Source of the DNA: Streptomyces albus subsp. albus
GTDB lineage: Bacteria > Actinomycetota > Actinomycetes > Streptomycetales > Streptomycetaceae
Length of the DNA stretch: 64,000 nt
Direction of reading: 5' to 3'
Assembly (NCBI RefSeq): GCF_000719865.1
Contig: NZ_JOID01000004.1
Coordinates: 186,001-250,000, forward strand
The position numbers and the translations under genes are program-made. A model generated the notes under the pieces. The model did no database searches. It saw only the letters and a program-made list of their open reading frames with translations, and was not told the DNA's origin. Below, one piece after another: positions 21,001 through 28,184 of the stretch. Each line of letters starts with the position of its first letter. The first letter of the stretch is position 1.

Positions 21001-21186
21001 GACGCCCACGAGCGCGGACGCCCGGGCACCGAAGCGGACAACAGGGCGGACGAGCTCAACAACGTCATCGGTCTCCGGCTCGCGGACGAAGTGGACTCCG
21101 ACGAGGACTGCCTGAAACGCGCCCGCGAGATGTGGGCGGCGGGCGAACTGGCCACCCGCGTCGACCTGGAGGGCGACCCGACCTGA
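18097..21186 (+). CDS. Chitinase-like (GH18) multidomain protein with toxin-like C-terminal domain
   Basis: 1029 aa. Order: a CBM5/12-like chitin-binding segment (about 7-60, aromatic-rich, ending NGWRFF); a GH18 barrel (about 68-470) with the catalytic motif DGVDLDLE, residues 185-192, Glu192 the acid/base; two beta-rich repeats sharing RLW, QYF and GLWGEFDV/GLYGLFDV blocks (about 510-670); a Cys-rich beta region; a hydrophobic hairpin (about 823-862); and a helical C-terminus (about 930-1029) with RHVYW, DAHERG and NN, resembling DUF6973. No signal peptide is visible. GTG 18097 follows GGAAG; GTG 17998 is an alternative. A chitin-targeted toxin delivered by a non-Sec route would explain the layout; this is inference. 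Confidence 0.7.
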   Translation: MGVSSDYPDVPEWVAKPEGYQAGAVTKYKGNIFRAAFWADEPGVGDANTNGWRFFDELYDQTSDMPAQQSKIIAYIPTWRRAEGFDYGNGEMYQYITHGIIAFLTFSETNPGEFDPKSVSDIGHIIRDVVVAAHLYDTKIMVALGGANDYAFLDLMTTIGNNPAAPELDQTVRKVVDFVTTHRLDGVDLDLECWWGRPGEPDQGGRTKADGPHPAGRGLTLFARKLKQAMPDKVVSAAVFGTSWYGNNYDPEVAEHVDWLGVMTYDFTGSWDRSPVGPHSALLKIRSEDTSDIREADVYQETYLPEQHGSWPGPRTGTGGTEADNIENNPILSVEDSLWYWTNPLFVNHQGAGQKVARDKIAAGVPVYGYDFSAAKDPDDLTGEVPPGYKVLRHKDLMAEFPDAHRAENGNIKVRGSTPRPTLTEPLPPGDYPYAHNIYFETPGTAVTKLQFLRNVGAQGVIIWELSNDVWEDGKSVIKALYRASGHPEPEPVTQPPTVTGTHCLWDSVGFLGFATDDLQFKDDGIIRPGVRQFSARLWNIPDGADWKDVARRSPAVVKRQYFTRPTRIVDKGALGLWGEFDVLESVDTPAWYWGHMEPEEGGPSGHTRYRSRLWGLSLSDDWQAAAKKTPALIEGQYFDQPSEIDDQGVGGLYGLFDVSHEPRTVPAPVTEALGRNDCSYCLIGSIPSQGDNVTMVHVTAPMVVRDGTPYLYSAVTRADDSVDFPEGAVMSLQDPGGTTYDHEVEDENTFVMMSGSSIRCLVVKDPQPGNWTMHMSAPAGTGFRCECNTVPSADVYDTMVETWQKLGATQGIEPRDVTGGQVAAFLAVAAITLLVPFPLNMVTRGLILAVTGVGWLGFASQDTKDAASRSMAAAAKILSKLMKDLWEEGFSALGKYRDLVGKNISKEEVEVIRRYPRNLATWLGVHCDVYKVVEHMTDVEEQNSVRHVYWQCLLKKRLGEEFAVAMGDAHERGRPGTEADNRADELNNVIGLRLADEVDSDEDCLKRAREMWAAGELATRVDLEGDPT

Positions 21187-21203
21187 CCGGACGTCAGTGT
21201 TGC

Positions 21204-21238
21204 GGTAGCCGGTAGCCGGTAGCCGGTAGCCGGTAGCC
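21204..21238. repeat. Five exact GGTAGCC tandem repeats
   Basis: Seven-bp units directly after the GH18 stop codon. This is a simple repeat without spacers and may vary in copy number. Confidence 0.9.
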
Positions 21239-21371
21239 CGCAGCGCGGGGCGCCCACCGGCGCGCAGCGCGGTGCGGACGGAACACGAGCAGAATGCCGG
21301 CGGGCCGGGCGGCGCGCCGCACGGGGATGCGGTGCGCCGCACCGGGAAGAGGAGACCAAGGGCGTGATGCC

Positions 21372-21731
21372 ATGAGGAAGCGAACCCTGACGTTCGGCCT
21401 GTACGCGGACGGGGAGGGGGTGGCCCGGGTCAGGGGAATCGTCGGGGACGCCGTGGCCGCGCCGCGGAGGGCGAGAATCCTCGCGGAGGACGTCTCGCAC
21501 ACCGCCTTCGGCTGCGATGCGCCGACCGCTGACGTCTACGACTATCTCGCCGAGCAGTGGGATCTGGAGCATCCCGGCCTGGACAGCGGTGCGCGCGAAT
21601 CCGTCGAGCTGCGCGTGCAGTTGAGGTGTTCACTCCGTACGTGGAGAGCCATCCGCAAGGAAGTGATCGGGTCACTGTGCCCGGAGGGCATGGCGCCGCA
21701 CGTCTGTCGTGTCCCCTGGAGTGCCGGCTGA
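21372..21731 (+). CDS. Small protein of unknown function, possible partner of the GH18 protein
   Basis: 119 aa starting MRKRTLTFGLYADGEGVARV. It has four Cys (FGCDA, LRCSL, SLCPE, HVCRV) and a mixed alpha/beta look, with no membrane segment. I do not recognise a family. It follows the GH18 gene by 185 bp in the same direction. That is where an immunity protein would be expected if the GH18 C-terminus is a toxin, but this is inferred from position alone. AAGAGGAG about 20 nt upstream is a possible Shine-Dalgarno, though the spacing is long. Confidence 0.5.
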   Translation: MRKRTLTFGLYADGEGVARVRGIVGDAVAAPRRARILAEDVSHTAFGCDAPTADVYDYLAEQWDLEHPGLDSGARESVELRVQLRCSLRTWRAIRKEVIGSLCPEGMAPHVCRVPWSAG

Positions 21732-21841
21732 GCCCCGCTCCGCCGTCGTGCGACCGGCTTCCGTGGTGTGCACGCGGTCCCCGGACCGGCCCCGGCCTGC
21801 ACAGCAGTGTCCGGGGCCTGTCCTGAGGACCCGTGGACCCG

Positions 21842-22486
21842 TCACTTCCGCCAGAAGAGGTGATGCGTCACGCCGCTCGGGCTGGGCACGACCTCCAGGT
21901 GGAAGCGGTCGAGCAGTTCGTCGGGCGACTCCCAGAGCCGCAGGCCCGACCCGAGCTTCACCGGCGAGACCGCCACATGCAGCGTGTCGACGAGGTCGGC
22001 GTCCAGGAATTCCCGGATGGTCGTGACCCCGCCGCCGAGCCGGACGTCCTTGCCCCGCGCCGCCTCCCGGGCCTGTTCCAGGACCGTGGCCGGATCGCCG
22101 TCGACGAAGTGGAACGTGGTGTCGGACAGGGTGAACGACGGACGCTTGTGGTGTGTCATGACGAACACCGGTGTGTGGAAAGGCGGTTCGTCTCCCCACC
22201 AGCCGCGCCACTCGTGGTCCTTCCAGGGGCCTCGCTGGGGACCGAACTTGTTGCGGCCCATGATCTCGGCACCGATGTTGTGCGCGAAGTCCCGGGTGAA
22301 GTAGTCGTCGAGACCCCGGCTCCCCCCGGGATCGGTGCGCCCGGGCCAGCTCGCCGTGGCACCGGCCCAGGCGAACATCGGCCCGGGATCGACATGCCCG
22401 AACGGTCTCTCGAGGGTCTGGTCCTCACCGGCCCCGATCCCGTCACTGGAGACGGTGAAGTTCTGGACTCTCAGCAGCTGAGTCAT
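21842..22486 (-). CDS. Dihydrofolate reductase family protein (RibD C-terminal type)
   Basis: 214 aa. The sequence opens QNFTVSSDGIGAGEDQTLE, includes EIMGRNKFGP and VFVMTHHKRPSF, and ends with VDTLHVAVSPVKLGSGLRLW, the pattern of the RibD_C/DHFR-like family common in Streptomyces. Members use NAD(P)H and mostly have unknown substrates. There is no sign that this one makes tetrahydrofolate or riboflavin. It is divergent from the NACHT gene across 259 bp. Confidence 0.8.
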   Translation of the reverse strand: MTQLLRVQNFTVSSDGIGAGEDQTLERPFGHVDPGPMFAWAGATASWPGRTDPGGSRGLDDYFTRDFAHNIGAEIMGRNKFGPQRGPWKDHEWRGWWGDEPPFHTPVFVMTHHKRPSFTLSDTTFHFVDGDPATVLEQAREAARGKDVRLGGGVTTIREFLDADLVDTLHVAVSPVKLGSGLRLWESPDELLDRFHLEVVPSPSGVTHHLFWRK

Positions 22487-22745
22487 GTGTTCCTCCTGTG
22501 TCGTCGACGACGGTGGTGTGACTCTCCGGACCGCGGAAACTCATCGCCGCACCCGTGAACCGGTCACCGTCCCGGGCCGCCCCGGCCGCCCGGTCCTCAT
22601 CCGTGACCGTCCTCCCAGAGCGGCAAACCCACCCGGCAGGCGACTTCACGCGGGCGTCGGTCCGCGCACGGCGCCCGACCGGCGCGCCCTCGCGGCCGCT
22701 GAATGTCACAGCGGGATCGATTACGCTCGGGCCGGGGGTGCTGAC

Positions 22746-25700
22746 GTGGATTCCGTGACGGTGGCTCTGCGGGTCGGATCGGCGGCGATCACACCGTTGG
22801 TCAGGAAGCTGTTCCGCGGTGATCAGCCGGGGGCCGGTCTGGTGGCCGGGCCGGTACGCATCGGCTCGCTGGTCTCGTTCCGGGGAGAGAAGAGTTCCCT
22901 CACCCGCCGGGATCTCGAGAAACTCGTGCGGCGGCTGGTGGACCGGGCCGTTGAGACCGCGGGACCCCACGAGACCCCGGCCTCCGGAGAGCACGAGGCG
23001 GTGGTCCAGGCCCTGGCGGATTCCCTGTCCGGGCTCGGAGACCTGGACATGGACGACGTACAAGCCGTGGCACTGGGGCCCGAGAAGCTGGCCGCGGCTC
23101 TGAGCCCCCGGCGGCCGGACGGATTGTCGTCCGACGCCGAGCGCCTGCACCACCAGCTGCTCCAGGTGTCCTGTCTGCACATCGTCGACTTCTTCGCCAA
23201 GCGCTCCACGTTCGTGGCCCGCACCCTGGTGGAGGAGGCCCGGCGGACCCAACACCTGGTCGAGGCAGTCGACTTACTCGTTCAGCGTCTTCCCGCGCGG
23301 TACGCCGAGGACGCCGCCTTCGAGGAGCGCTACCGCCGCCATCTCGTCCACCGGCACGGGCGTCTCACCATCTTCGGCATCGACGTCGACGACGACTGGC
23401 CCCTGGACGACGCGTACTTGAGCCTGCACACCCTCGACAGCGAGGCTCAGCGGTCGACCGCCGGGCTGGAAGGCGAACACGGCCGCCGGGCCGCCCTGCC
23501 GCAGCGCGCCGAGCAGGCCCTCGCGGACCGGGAGAGGGTGTTGCTGCGCGGTGTGGCCGGGGCGGGGAAGACCACCCTGGTGCAATGGCTGGCCGTCACC
23601 ACCGCGGAGTGGCGGCCGTGCAGGGACCTGGCGCACCTCTTCGGGCGCGTCCCCTTCGTCCTGCCCCTGCGCGCCCTGACCCGCGCGGGCCGGGAACTCC
23701 CCACCCCGGGGGACTTCCTGAGCGCGGTCGGATGCCCGCACACGCCCCCGCCGGGCTGGGCCGAGCGGATCCTCACGGCCGGCCGGGCTCTCCTCTTGGT
23801 GGACGGCATCGACGAAGTGCCGGAACCACAGCGGGACGGCACCCGCCGCTGGCTCCGGGATCTTCTCCGCGAGTTTCCGGGCAACGCCTGCCTGGTGACC
23901 GGACGGCCTTCGGCGATCCGTGAGAACTGGCTGGAGGCCGATGGCTTCCACGAGATGTCACTGGCGCCGATGAGCGGTGAGGACGTCACCACCTTCGTCA
24001 ACCGCTGGCATGCCGCGGCCGGGACCGGCCAGGAGGAGGCGGAGGCCCTGGTCACCGCGGTCCGCAGCAGACAGGACCTCTCCAGACTGGCGACCAATCC
24101 CCTGATGTGCGGCCTGATCTGCGCGCTGCACCGGGCGGGGCGGGGGTTCCTGCCCCGTGGCCGGGAGGAGTTGTACGAGGCGGGCCTGCGGATGCTGCTG
24201 GAGCGGCGCGACCGGCAGCGGAGCATCGACGACGGCCTGCGGATGGACTTCCGGTCCCAGGTCGTGCTGCTGGAACGACTGGCCTACTGGCTGATCCGCA
24301 ACGGCCACTCGCAGATGGAGCGGGCCGACGCGATCGCCCTGATCGACCAGGCGCTGCCGGCCATGAACCGCGACGCGCTGGGGACCACCGACGCCGAGGA
24401 GATCTACCGGCGCCTGCTGACCCGCTCGGGGCTGCTGCGCGAACCGTCCGCGGGCGTGGTCGACTTCGTACACCGCACCTTTCAGGACTATCTCGCGGCC
24501 AGGGCCGTGATCGAGCACCGCGACTTCCCCCTCCTGGTCCGGAACGCACACCTGGACCAGTGGGAGGACGTCGTCCGCATGGCCGTGGCGCACGCCAGGG
24601 CCGACGAACGGAAGCGTCTGCTGACGCAGTTGGTCAAGCGCGGGGACAAGGTGCGCAAGCACCGGGTCCGGCTCCACCTGCTCGCCATGGCCTGCCTGGA
24701 ACACGCCACCGAGCTGGACCTGGAGGTCCGGCGCGAGGTGGAGCAACGGGCGGCCGCCCTGCTGCCGCCCAGGACCTACGACGAGGCCCAAGCTCTCGCG
24801 GCGGCCGGGCACGTGGCTCTGGAACTCCTCCCGGGACCCGAGGGGCTGACGGACGACGAGGCCCAGGCAGTGGTGTCGGCAGCCACCTTGGTGGGAACGG
24901 ATGCCGCGCTGCCCAAGCTGGCCGAATTCCGCGAACACCCCTCCCTCGCGGTGCGGGCCAGGATGTTCTCCGGGTGGGGCGACTTCGACCACGCCCGGTA
25001 TTACGCGGCCATCCTGTCCGGGCTGCCGCCGGAGGACGGATCCCGTCTCGTGGTGCATACGCGTACCGAGCTGGCCGCCTTGGCCGGCTTCCCGGACCAT
25101 CCCTTCCTGTCCCTGTTCGGTGACTTCACGGAAAGCGAAGTCGTCGGCGCGTTGCGAGACCGGCAGACCAAAGAGCTGTCACTGAGCTGCACACGCCTCA
25201 CCGACCTCGGATTCCTGCGGCGTTACCGCGACCTGACCCACCTCGCACTCATCGAATCGACGGGAATCACGGACCTTTCCCCCGTCGCGGAGCTCCCTCT
25301 CCGCAGCCTGCTGCTGCGACAGATGCCCGGCGTGCGCGACTACCGCTGCCTGAACGCACTCACCGGCCTGCGCACCCTCTTCGTGGGAGACGGAATGAAC
25401 TGTCACGATCTCGAGGAACTCCCGGCTCATGCCCCCCTCGATGATCTGGGCATCCCCAGTACAGTCACCGACTTCACCGGCATCCGGGCGTGGCCGGGGC
25501 TGACCACCCTGCGGATCACCGACTCGGAGGACGCGGCGTCACCACTGCCGCGCGGTCTGGAGGTACTGGCCGGCATGCGGTCGATGACCACCATGCTGGT
25601 GCCCCGGCGTCTTTGCCGGGCGCTCTGCGACAGCGGCACGCCACTGCCCCAGGTGGAGACGCTCCGGCTCTTGGGCCCTGAGGACGGCGAGGATCTGCGG

Positions 25701-25901
25701 GAGGTCGTGGCCGGGTTCCCGGGTCTCCGGAACCTGGTGCTCTCGCCGATGTCGGGCAAGCCGCCGGTGACCGTGGATCTCGCACCGCTGCGCGAGGCCG
25801 GCCGGCTGCGTTCCGTGAGAGCCGAGGGCGGGGTGCGGCTGGCGAACGAAGCCGCCGTCCCCCGGGCGACGGTTCACCAGCCGCCGGGGTCCCGGTACTG
25901 A
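22746..25901 (+). CDS. NACHT NTPase with C-terminal leucine-rich-like repeats (bacterial NLR)
   Basis: 1051 aa. The first ~230 residues are helical, like the N-terminal helical domain of bacterial NACHT proteins. Walker A is GVAGAGKTT (about 268-276), Walker B LLLVDGIDE (about 350-358), and NPLMCGLICAL with VDFVHRTFQDYLAA are typical of the NACHT helical region. From about residue 800 the chain has LxxLxL-type repeats (THLALIESTGITDLSPV, LTTLRITDSED), consistent with a ligand-sensing LRR. Bacterial NACHT proteins are anti-phage sensors that trigger abortive responses. The effector is probably the N-terminal domain. GTG 22746 has a weak GGGGG ahead; GTG 22755 is possible. Confidence 0.82.
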   Translation: MDSVTVALRVGSAAITPLVRKLFRGDQPGAGLVAGPVRIGSLVSFRGEKSSLTRRDLEKLVRRLVDRAVETAGPHETPASGEHEAVVQALADSLSGLGDLDMDDVQAVALGPEKLAAALSPRRPDGLSSDAERLHHQLLQVSCLHIVDFFAKRSTFVARTLVEEARRTQHLVEAVDLLVQRLPARYAEDAAFEERYRRHLVHRHGRLTIFGIDVDDDWPLDDAYLSLHTLDSEAQRSTAGLEGEHGRRAALPQRAEQALADRERVLLRGVAGAGKTTLVQWLAVTTAEWRPCRDLAHLFGRVPFVLPLRALTRAGRELPTPGDFLSAVGCPHTPPPGWAERILTAGRALLLVDGIDEVPEPQRDGTRRWLRDLLREFPGNACLVTGRPSAIRENWLEADGFHEMSLAPMSGEDVTTFVNRWHAAAGTGQEEAEALVTAVRSRQDLSRLATNPLMCGLICALHRAGRGFLPRGREELYEAGLRMLLERRDRQRSIDDGLRMDFRSQVVLLERLAYWLIRNGHSQMERADAIALIDQALPAMNRDALGTTDAEEIYRRLLTRSGLLREPSAGVVDFVHRTFQDYLAARAVIEHRDFPLLVRNAHLDQWEDVVRMAVAHARADERKRLLTQLVKRGDKVRKHRVRLHLLAMACLEHATELDLEVRREVEQRAAALLPPRTYDEAQALAAAGHVALELLPGPEGLTDDEAQAVVSAATLVGTDAALPKLAEFREHPSLAVRARMFSGWGDFDHARYYAAILSGLPPEDGSRLVVHTRTELAALAGFPDHPFLSLFGDFTESEVVGALRDRQTKELSLSCTRLTDLGFLRRYRDLTHLALIESTGITDLSPVAELPLRSLLLRQMPGVRDYRCLNALTGLRTLFVGDGMNCHDLEELPAHAPLDDLGIPSTVTDFTGIRAWPGLTTLRITDSEDAASPLPRGLEVLAGMRSMTTMLVPRRLCRALCDSGTPLPQVETLRLLGPEDGEDLREVVAGFPGLRNLVLSPMSGKPPVTVDLAPLREAGRLRSVRAEGGVRLANEAAVPRATVHQPPGSRY

Positions 25902-25974
25902 CGAGCCACCCGAGGACCGGTTGGCCTGGTTCTCGCCGTACGCGGGCGGGCTCCGGCGGGCGGTGCGCGGGCGG

Positions 25975-26250
25975 GAAGGCGACGCCCGCCGCCACACCCG
26001 TCGCTGCCACGAACTCGACCCAGCCGGGACGCTTGGCGACCGTCTTCTCGTACTCCTCGTGCGTCTTGAGGTTCGTGGCCTCGACCTGGTCGGCGCGTGA
26101 CTGGTCGAGCATGCCTTGCACCTCGGCGCAGACGTGCACCGTCGACCGCGCCGCGCCCGTGTCGATCTTCCCGTCCGGGCCGACCTGCGTCTCCGGCACG
26201 CTGCGGGTGCAGACCTGCTCCGCACAAGTCGGTACTGCGCATGGCGCGGG
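25975..26250 (-). pseudogene. Remnant of an unidentified protein between the NACHT and PIN genes
   Basis: This minus-strand stretch reads like real protein (AEQVCTRSVPETQVGPDGKI and THEEYEKTVAKRPGWVEFVA), with balanced Glu/Lys/Asp use unlike GC shadow frames. But the frame runs on unchecked into the antisense of the NACHT gene, and no ribosome-binding site is clear. I read it as a degraded or truncated gene of unknown family. The wider gap 25902-26299 holds nothing else I can identify. Confidence 0.35.
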
Positions 26251-26299
26251 ATGAAGAGAGCGGGGCGCCCCCGGGTGAGGGCGCTGGTGCAAGGCCTCC

Positions 26300-26746
26300 T
26301 CACAGATCCTCGGGCAGCAGCCGGAACGCCTTGTGGCCGGTCAGTGGACGCAGTATGCGGAAGTGCCGGTCCGTGGTGAACATGGCGTCTGTCCGGTGGG
26401 CGGCGGCGAGAGCGACGTTCATGGCGTCTGTCAGGCCGACTCCCTTGCCCGCGTCGGCGTCCTGGTAGCCCTCGGCGACCGCGAGAGCTGTCGGGAGGTG
26501 CGGAGCGACATCGGGGACGGAAAATCTCCGCAGTGAGGTCTGCACACCGATGAAACGCAGGGCGACCAGGGACGCCTTCGGCCCGTTCCGGCTGGAGATC
26601 AGATGATCCAGTTCGGCGAGCACGAGGGGGGAGACCACAAGGTGCTCGATACGGGACAACGCCTCGGCGTGCTCCTTGTGCCCGGACTGGCGCGGGTCCA
26701 GGAGCCGGAGGAGCGCGTTGGTGTCGGCGATGACGATGTGGTTCAC
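26300..26746 (-). CDS. PIN-domain toxin (VapC-like)
   Basis: 148 aa. The acidic nuclease residues of the PIN fold are visible: Asp8 (IVIADTNALLRLL), Glu45 (LVLAELDHL), and Asp residues in GLTDAMNVALA and TTDRHF. PIN toxins cleave RNA, usually tRNA or rRNA, using Mg2+. The GTG start overlaps the antitoxin stop by 4 nt (GTGA), so the toxin is translated only after the antitoxin. All active-site acids are present, so it is probably functional. Confidence 0.85.
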   Translation of the reverse strand: MNHIVIADTNALLRLLDPRQSGHKEHAEALSRIEHLVVSPLVLAELDHLISSRNGPKASLVALRFIGVQTSLRRFSVPDVAPHLPTALAVAEGYQDADAGKGVGLTDAMNVALAAAHRTDAMFTTDRHFRILRPLTGHKAFRLLPEDL

Positions 26747-26997
26747 GCACCCATTCCCTTGAGAATGTCCTCGATGTCGTCGTTGGTCAGATCGCCTCCC
26801 AGGTCGATCTGCGGGAGCTCGATGTCCCCGATGGGTCCCGGCGGATAAGGGGGCACCTCTGCGGGGTCGTACGGCACCACGCGGGCGACGGGGCGGCCGT
26901 TCTTGGTGACGGTGACGGTCTCGCCGCGTTCGGCGGCGGCGAGGATCTGGGAGGAATTGTGGTTGAACTCGCGAGCCGTGGCTTCCATGTAGTACAT
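26743..26997 (-). CDS. Phd/YefM-type antitoxin
   Basis: 84 aa from ATG 26997, or 81 aa from ATG 26988. The motif MEATAREFNHNSSQILAAAE plus GETVTVTKNGRPVARVVPY is the Phd/YefM DNA-binding domain. The acidic C-terminus (DLGGDLTNDDIEDIL) should wrap around the PIN toxin. It is the first gene of the pair and overlaps it by 4 nt. A 13-bp palindrome covers the two candidate start codons, consistent with autorepression. Confidence 0.85.
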   Translation of the reverse strand: MYYMEATAREFNHNSSQILAAAERGETVTVTKNGRPVARVVPYDPAEVPPYPPGPIGDIELPQIDLGGDLTNDDIEDILKGMGA

Positions 26998-26998
26998 G
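26986..26998. promoter_or_regulatory. Palindrome CATGTA-G-TACATG over the antitoxin start
   Basis: Six-bp perfect arms around one base, followed by an AT-rich GTTATTACA tract in an otherwise GC-rich region. The position at the antitoxin start suggests the operator through which the Phd-PIN complex represses its own promoter. Confidence 0.45.
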
Positions 26999-27001
26999 TT
27001 A

Positions 27002-27268
27002 TTACACTTGCCGTTCGCGGAGCGCTCGCAGGCTGCGGGCGTTGGCCTCCGCGACCTGGGCGCGGAGCAGTTCGGCCGGGTCGAGGGGGCGGACGCCGGC
27101 CGGATCGGCTGCCCACTCCCGGCCACCGGAGAGGGGACGCAGCCGGAGATACGGGCCCTCGTGGCCCGTGACGATCCCGACCCGGGCCCGGGCGGTGTCG
27201 TGGACGGCCGTGCCGGGCGGGGGAGGGGCGGGCTCGGGTACGGGAGCGGCTGGGTGCGGTGTGGTCAC
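27002..27268 (-). CDS. Small hypothetical protein
   Basis: 88 aa, Pro-rich at the N-terminus, then RARVGIVTGHEGPYLRLRPL and a C-terminal helix AELLRAQVAEANARSLRALRE. I do not know its function. The GTG start overlaps the stop of the preceding gene (GTGA), with GGAG about 10 nt before it, so the two are translationally coupled. In this strand order it follows the 152-aa gene and ends just before the Phd gene. Confidence 0.6.
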   Translation of the reverse strand: MTTPHPAAPVPEPAPPPPGTAVHDTARARVGIVTGHEGPYLRLRPLSGGREWAADPAGVRPLDPAELLRAQVAEANARSLRALRERQV

Positions 27269-27723
27269 CGGGCGGCGCTCCGTGCGGCTCCCCGGGCGAT
27301 GACGGCGGCCAGTGCGAGGGCGACGGGGGCCGAGCAGACGCCGAGGTGGACGAGGGCGTAGCGGGCGCTCTCCGGGATGCGGTACGCGTCGTCGTCCGGG
27401 GCGGGCTTCGCCGGGGCCTCGCCCGTCCGCCGCGTCCGGGACGGCTCCGCCGAGCCGTCGGCGTCGTCGGCGTCGTCGGGGAGCGCGTCGCCCCAGGGGG
27501 TGCGGACGTCCATGGCCGGGAGCTGGATGCCGGCGTCGGTGAGGGCGACGGCGAGGGCGTCCCGGGCGGCCAGGGCCTCTTGGAGCTTCGGGGCGAGGAA
27601 CTGGGGCCCGGTGCGCCGGGTGCGCTTCGGGAGCGGGATGCGCTCCGGGGTGGGGGCGTGGTCGGGGCCGGCGCCGTGGCAGGGGTTGAGACCGGCGGCG
27701 GGGCGGGGTGTGGGGTTCGGCAC
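27265..27723 (-). CDS. Hypothetical protein with C-terminal hydrophobic helix
   Basis: 152 aa. It begins MPNPTPRPAAGLNPC, has a helical middle (FLAPKLQEALAARDALAVAL), an acidic low-complexity stretch, and a C-terminal hydrophobic segment (YALVHLGVCSAPVALALAAV) that could anchor it in the membrane. GTG 27723 is preceded by GGAAGGAAA, a strong ribosome-binding site. The family is not recognised. It is coupled to the 88-aa gene and divergent from the XRE-DUF397 pair, with copy 1 of a 68-bp repeat 39 bp upstream. Confidence 0.6.
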   Translation of the reverse strand: MPNPTPRPAAGLNPCHGAGPDHAPTPERIPLPKRTRRTGPQFLAPKLQEALAARDALAVALTDAGIQLPAMDVRTPWGDALPDDADDADGSAEPSRTRRTGEAPAKPAPDDDAYRIPESARYALVHLGVCSAPVALALAAVIARGAARSAAR

Positions 27724-27761
27724 GGGGGTTTCCTTCCGGCGGGATGGTGGGGGAGCGGATG

Positions 27762-27829
27762 CGTGATGCGGCCATCGCGCCCACGTTCACTGAATCACCG
27801 TGTGTAGTCGGCGCATTACGAGAATGCCG
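27762..27829. repeat. 68-bp imperfect direct repeat, copy 1
   Basis: It aligns without gaps to 28053-28120, with 57 of 68 positions identical by eye. The best-kept part is GCATTACGAGAATG (27812-27825). It lies 39 bp upstream of the minus-strand 152-aa gene. Confidence 0.8.
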
Positions 27830-28052
27830 CCGGGGCGGGCCCGGTCGGAGCGTGCACGCGGTCGGGCTCCCCTGTCCTCGGGGCACGTTCCACACCTTCC
27901 ACTTCGACACGGGGGCGGTGGGTGCGGGCGTGTGCCGTGTGTGAGAGACCGCCAGTCGCCTGTTGCCCTGTGCGCAGGTGCGGGCCCGCACCAGGAGCAG
28001 CGCGTTGGTCCGGTGATCCAGACGAAACGGCTGAGGTGGGCAGCGGACGATT

Positions 28053-28120
28053 CGTGATCCGGCCACCGCGCCCACATGCGCTGCATTACCGTATGTAGCC
28101 GGTGCATTACGAGAATGGCG
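28053..28120. repeat. 68-bp imperfect direct repeat, copy 2
   Basis: Second copy, same orientation, 65 bp before the XRE start. The whole gap 27724-28184 holds no convincing gene. Each copy would encode a short M(R/H)RLHTV(I/M)Q on the minus strand, which is probably incidental. Confidence 0.8.
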
Positions 28121-28184
28121 TGGGTGTGAAGGGTTTCCGGGGCGGTCGGGGACGGCCGGTCCGGGGCGCCGGAGGGGAGTTGCC

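Noticed and set aside
21204..21238. CRISPR-like repeats
   Set aside because: Seven-bp units with no spacers and no cas genes anywhere in the window.
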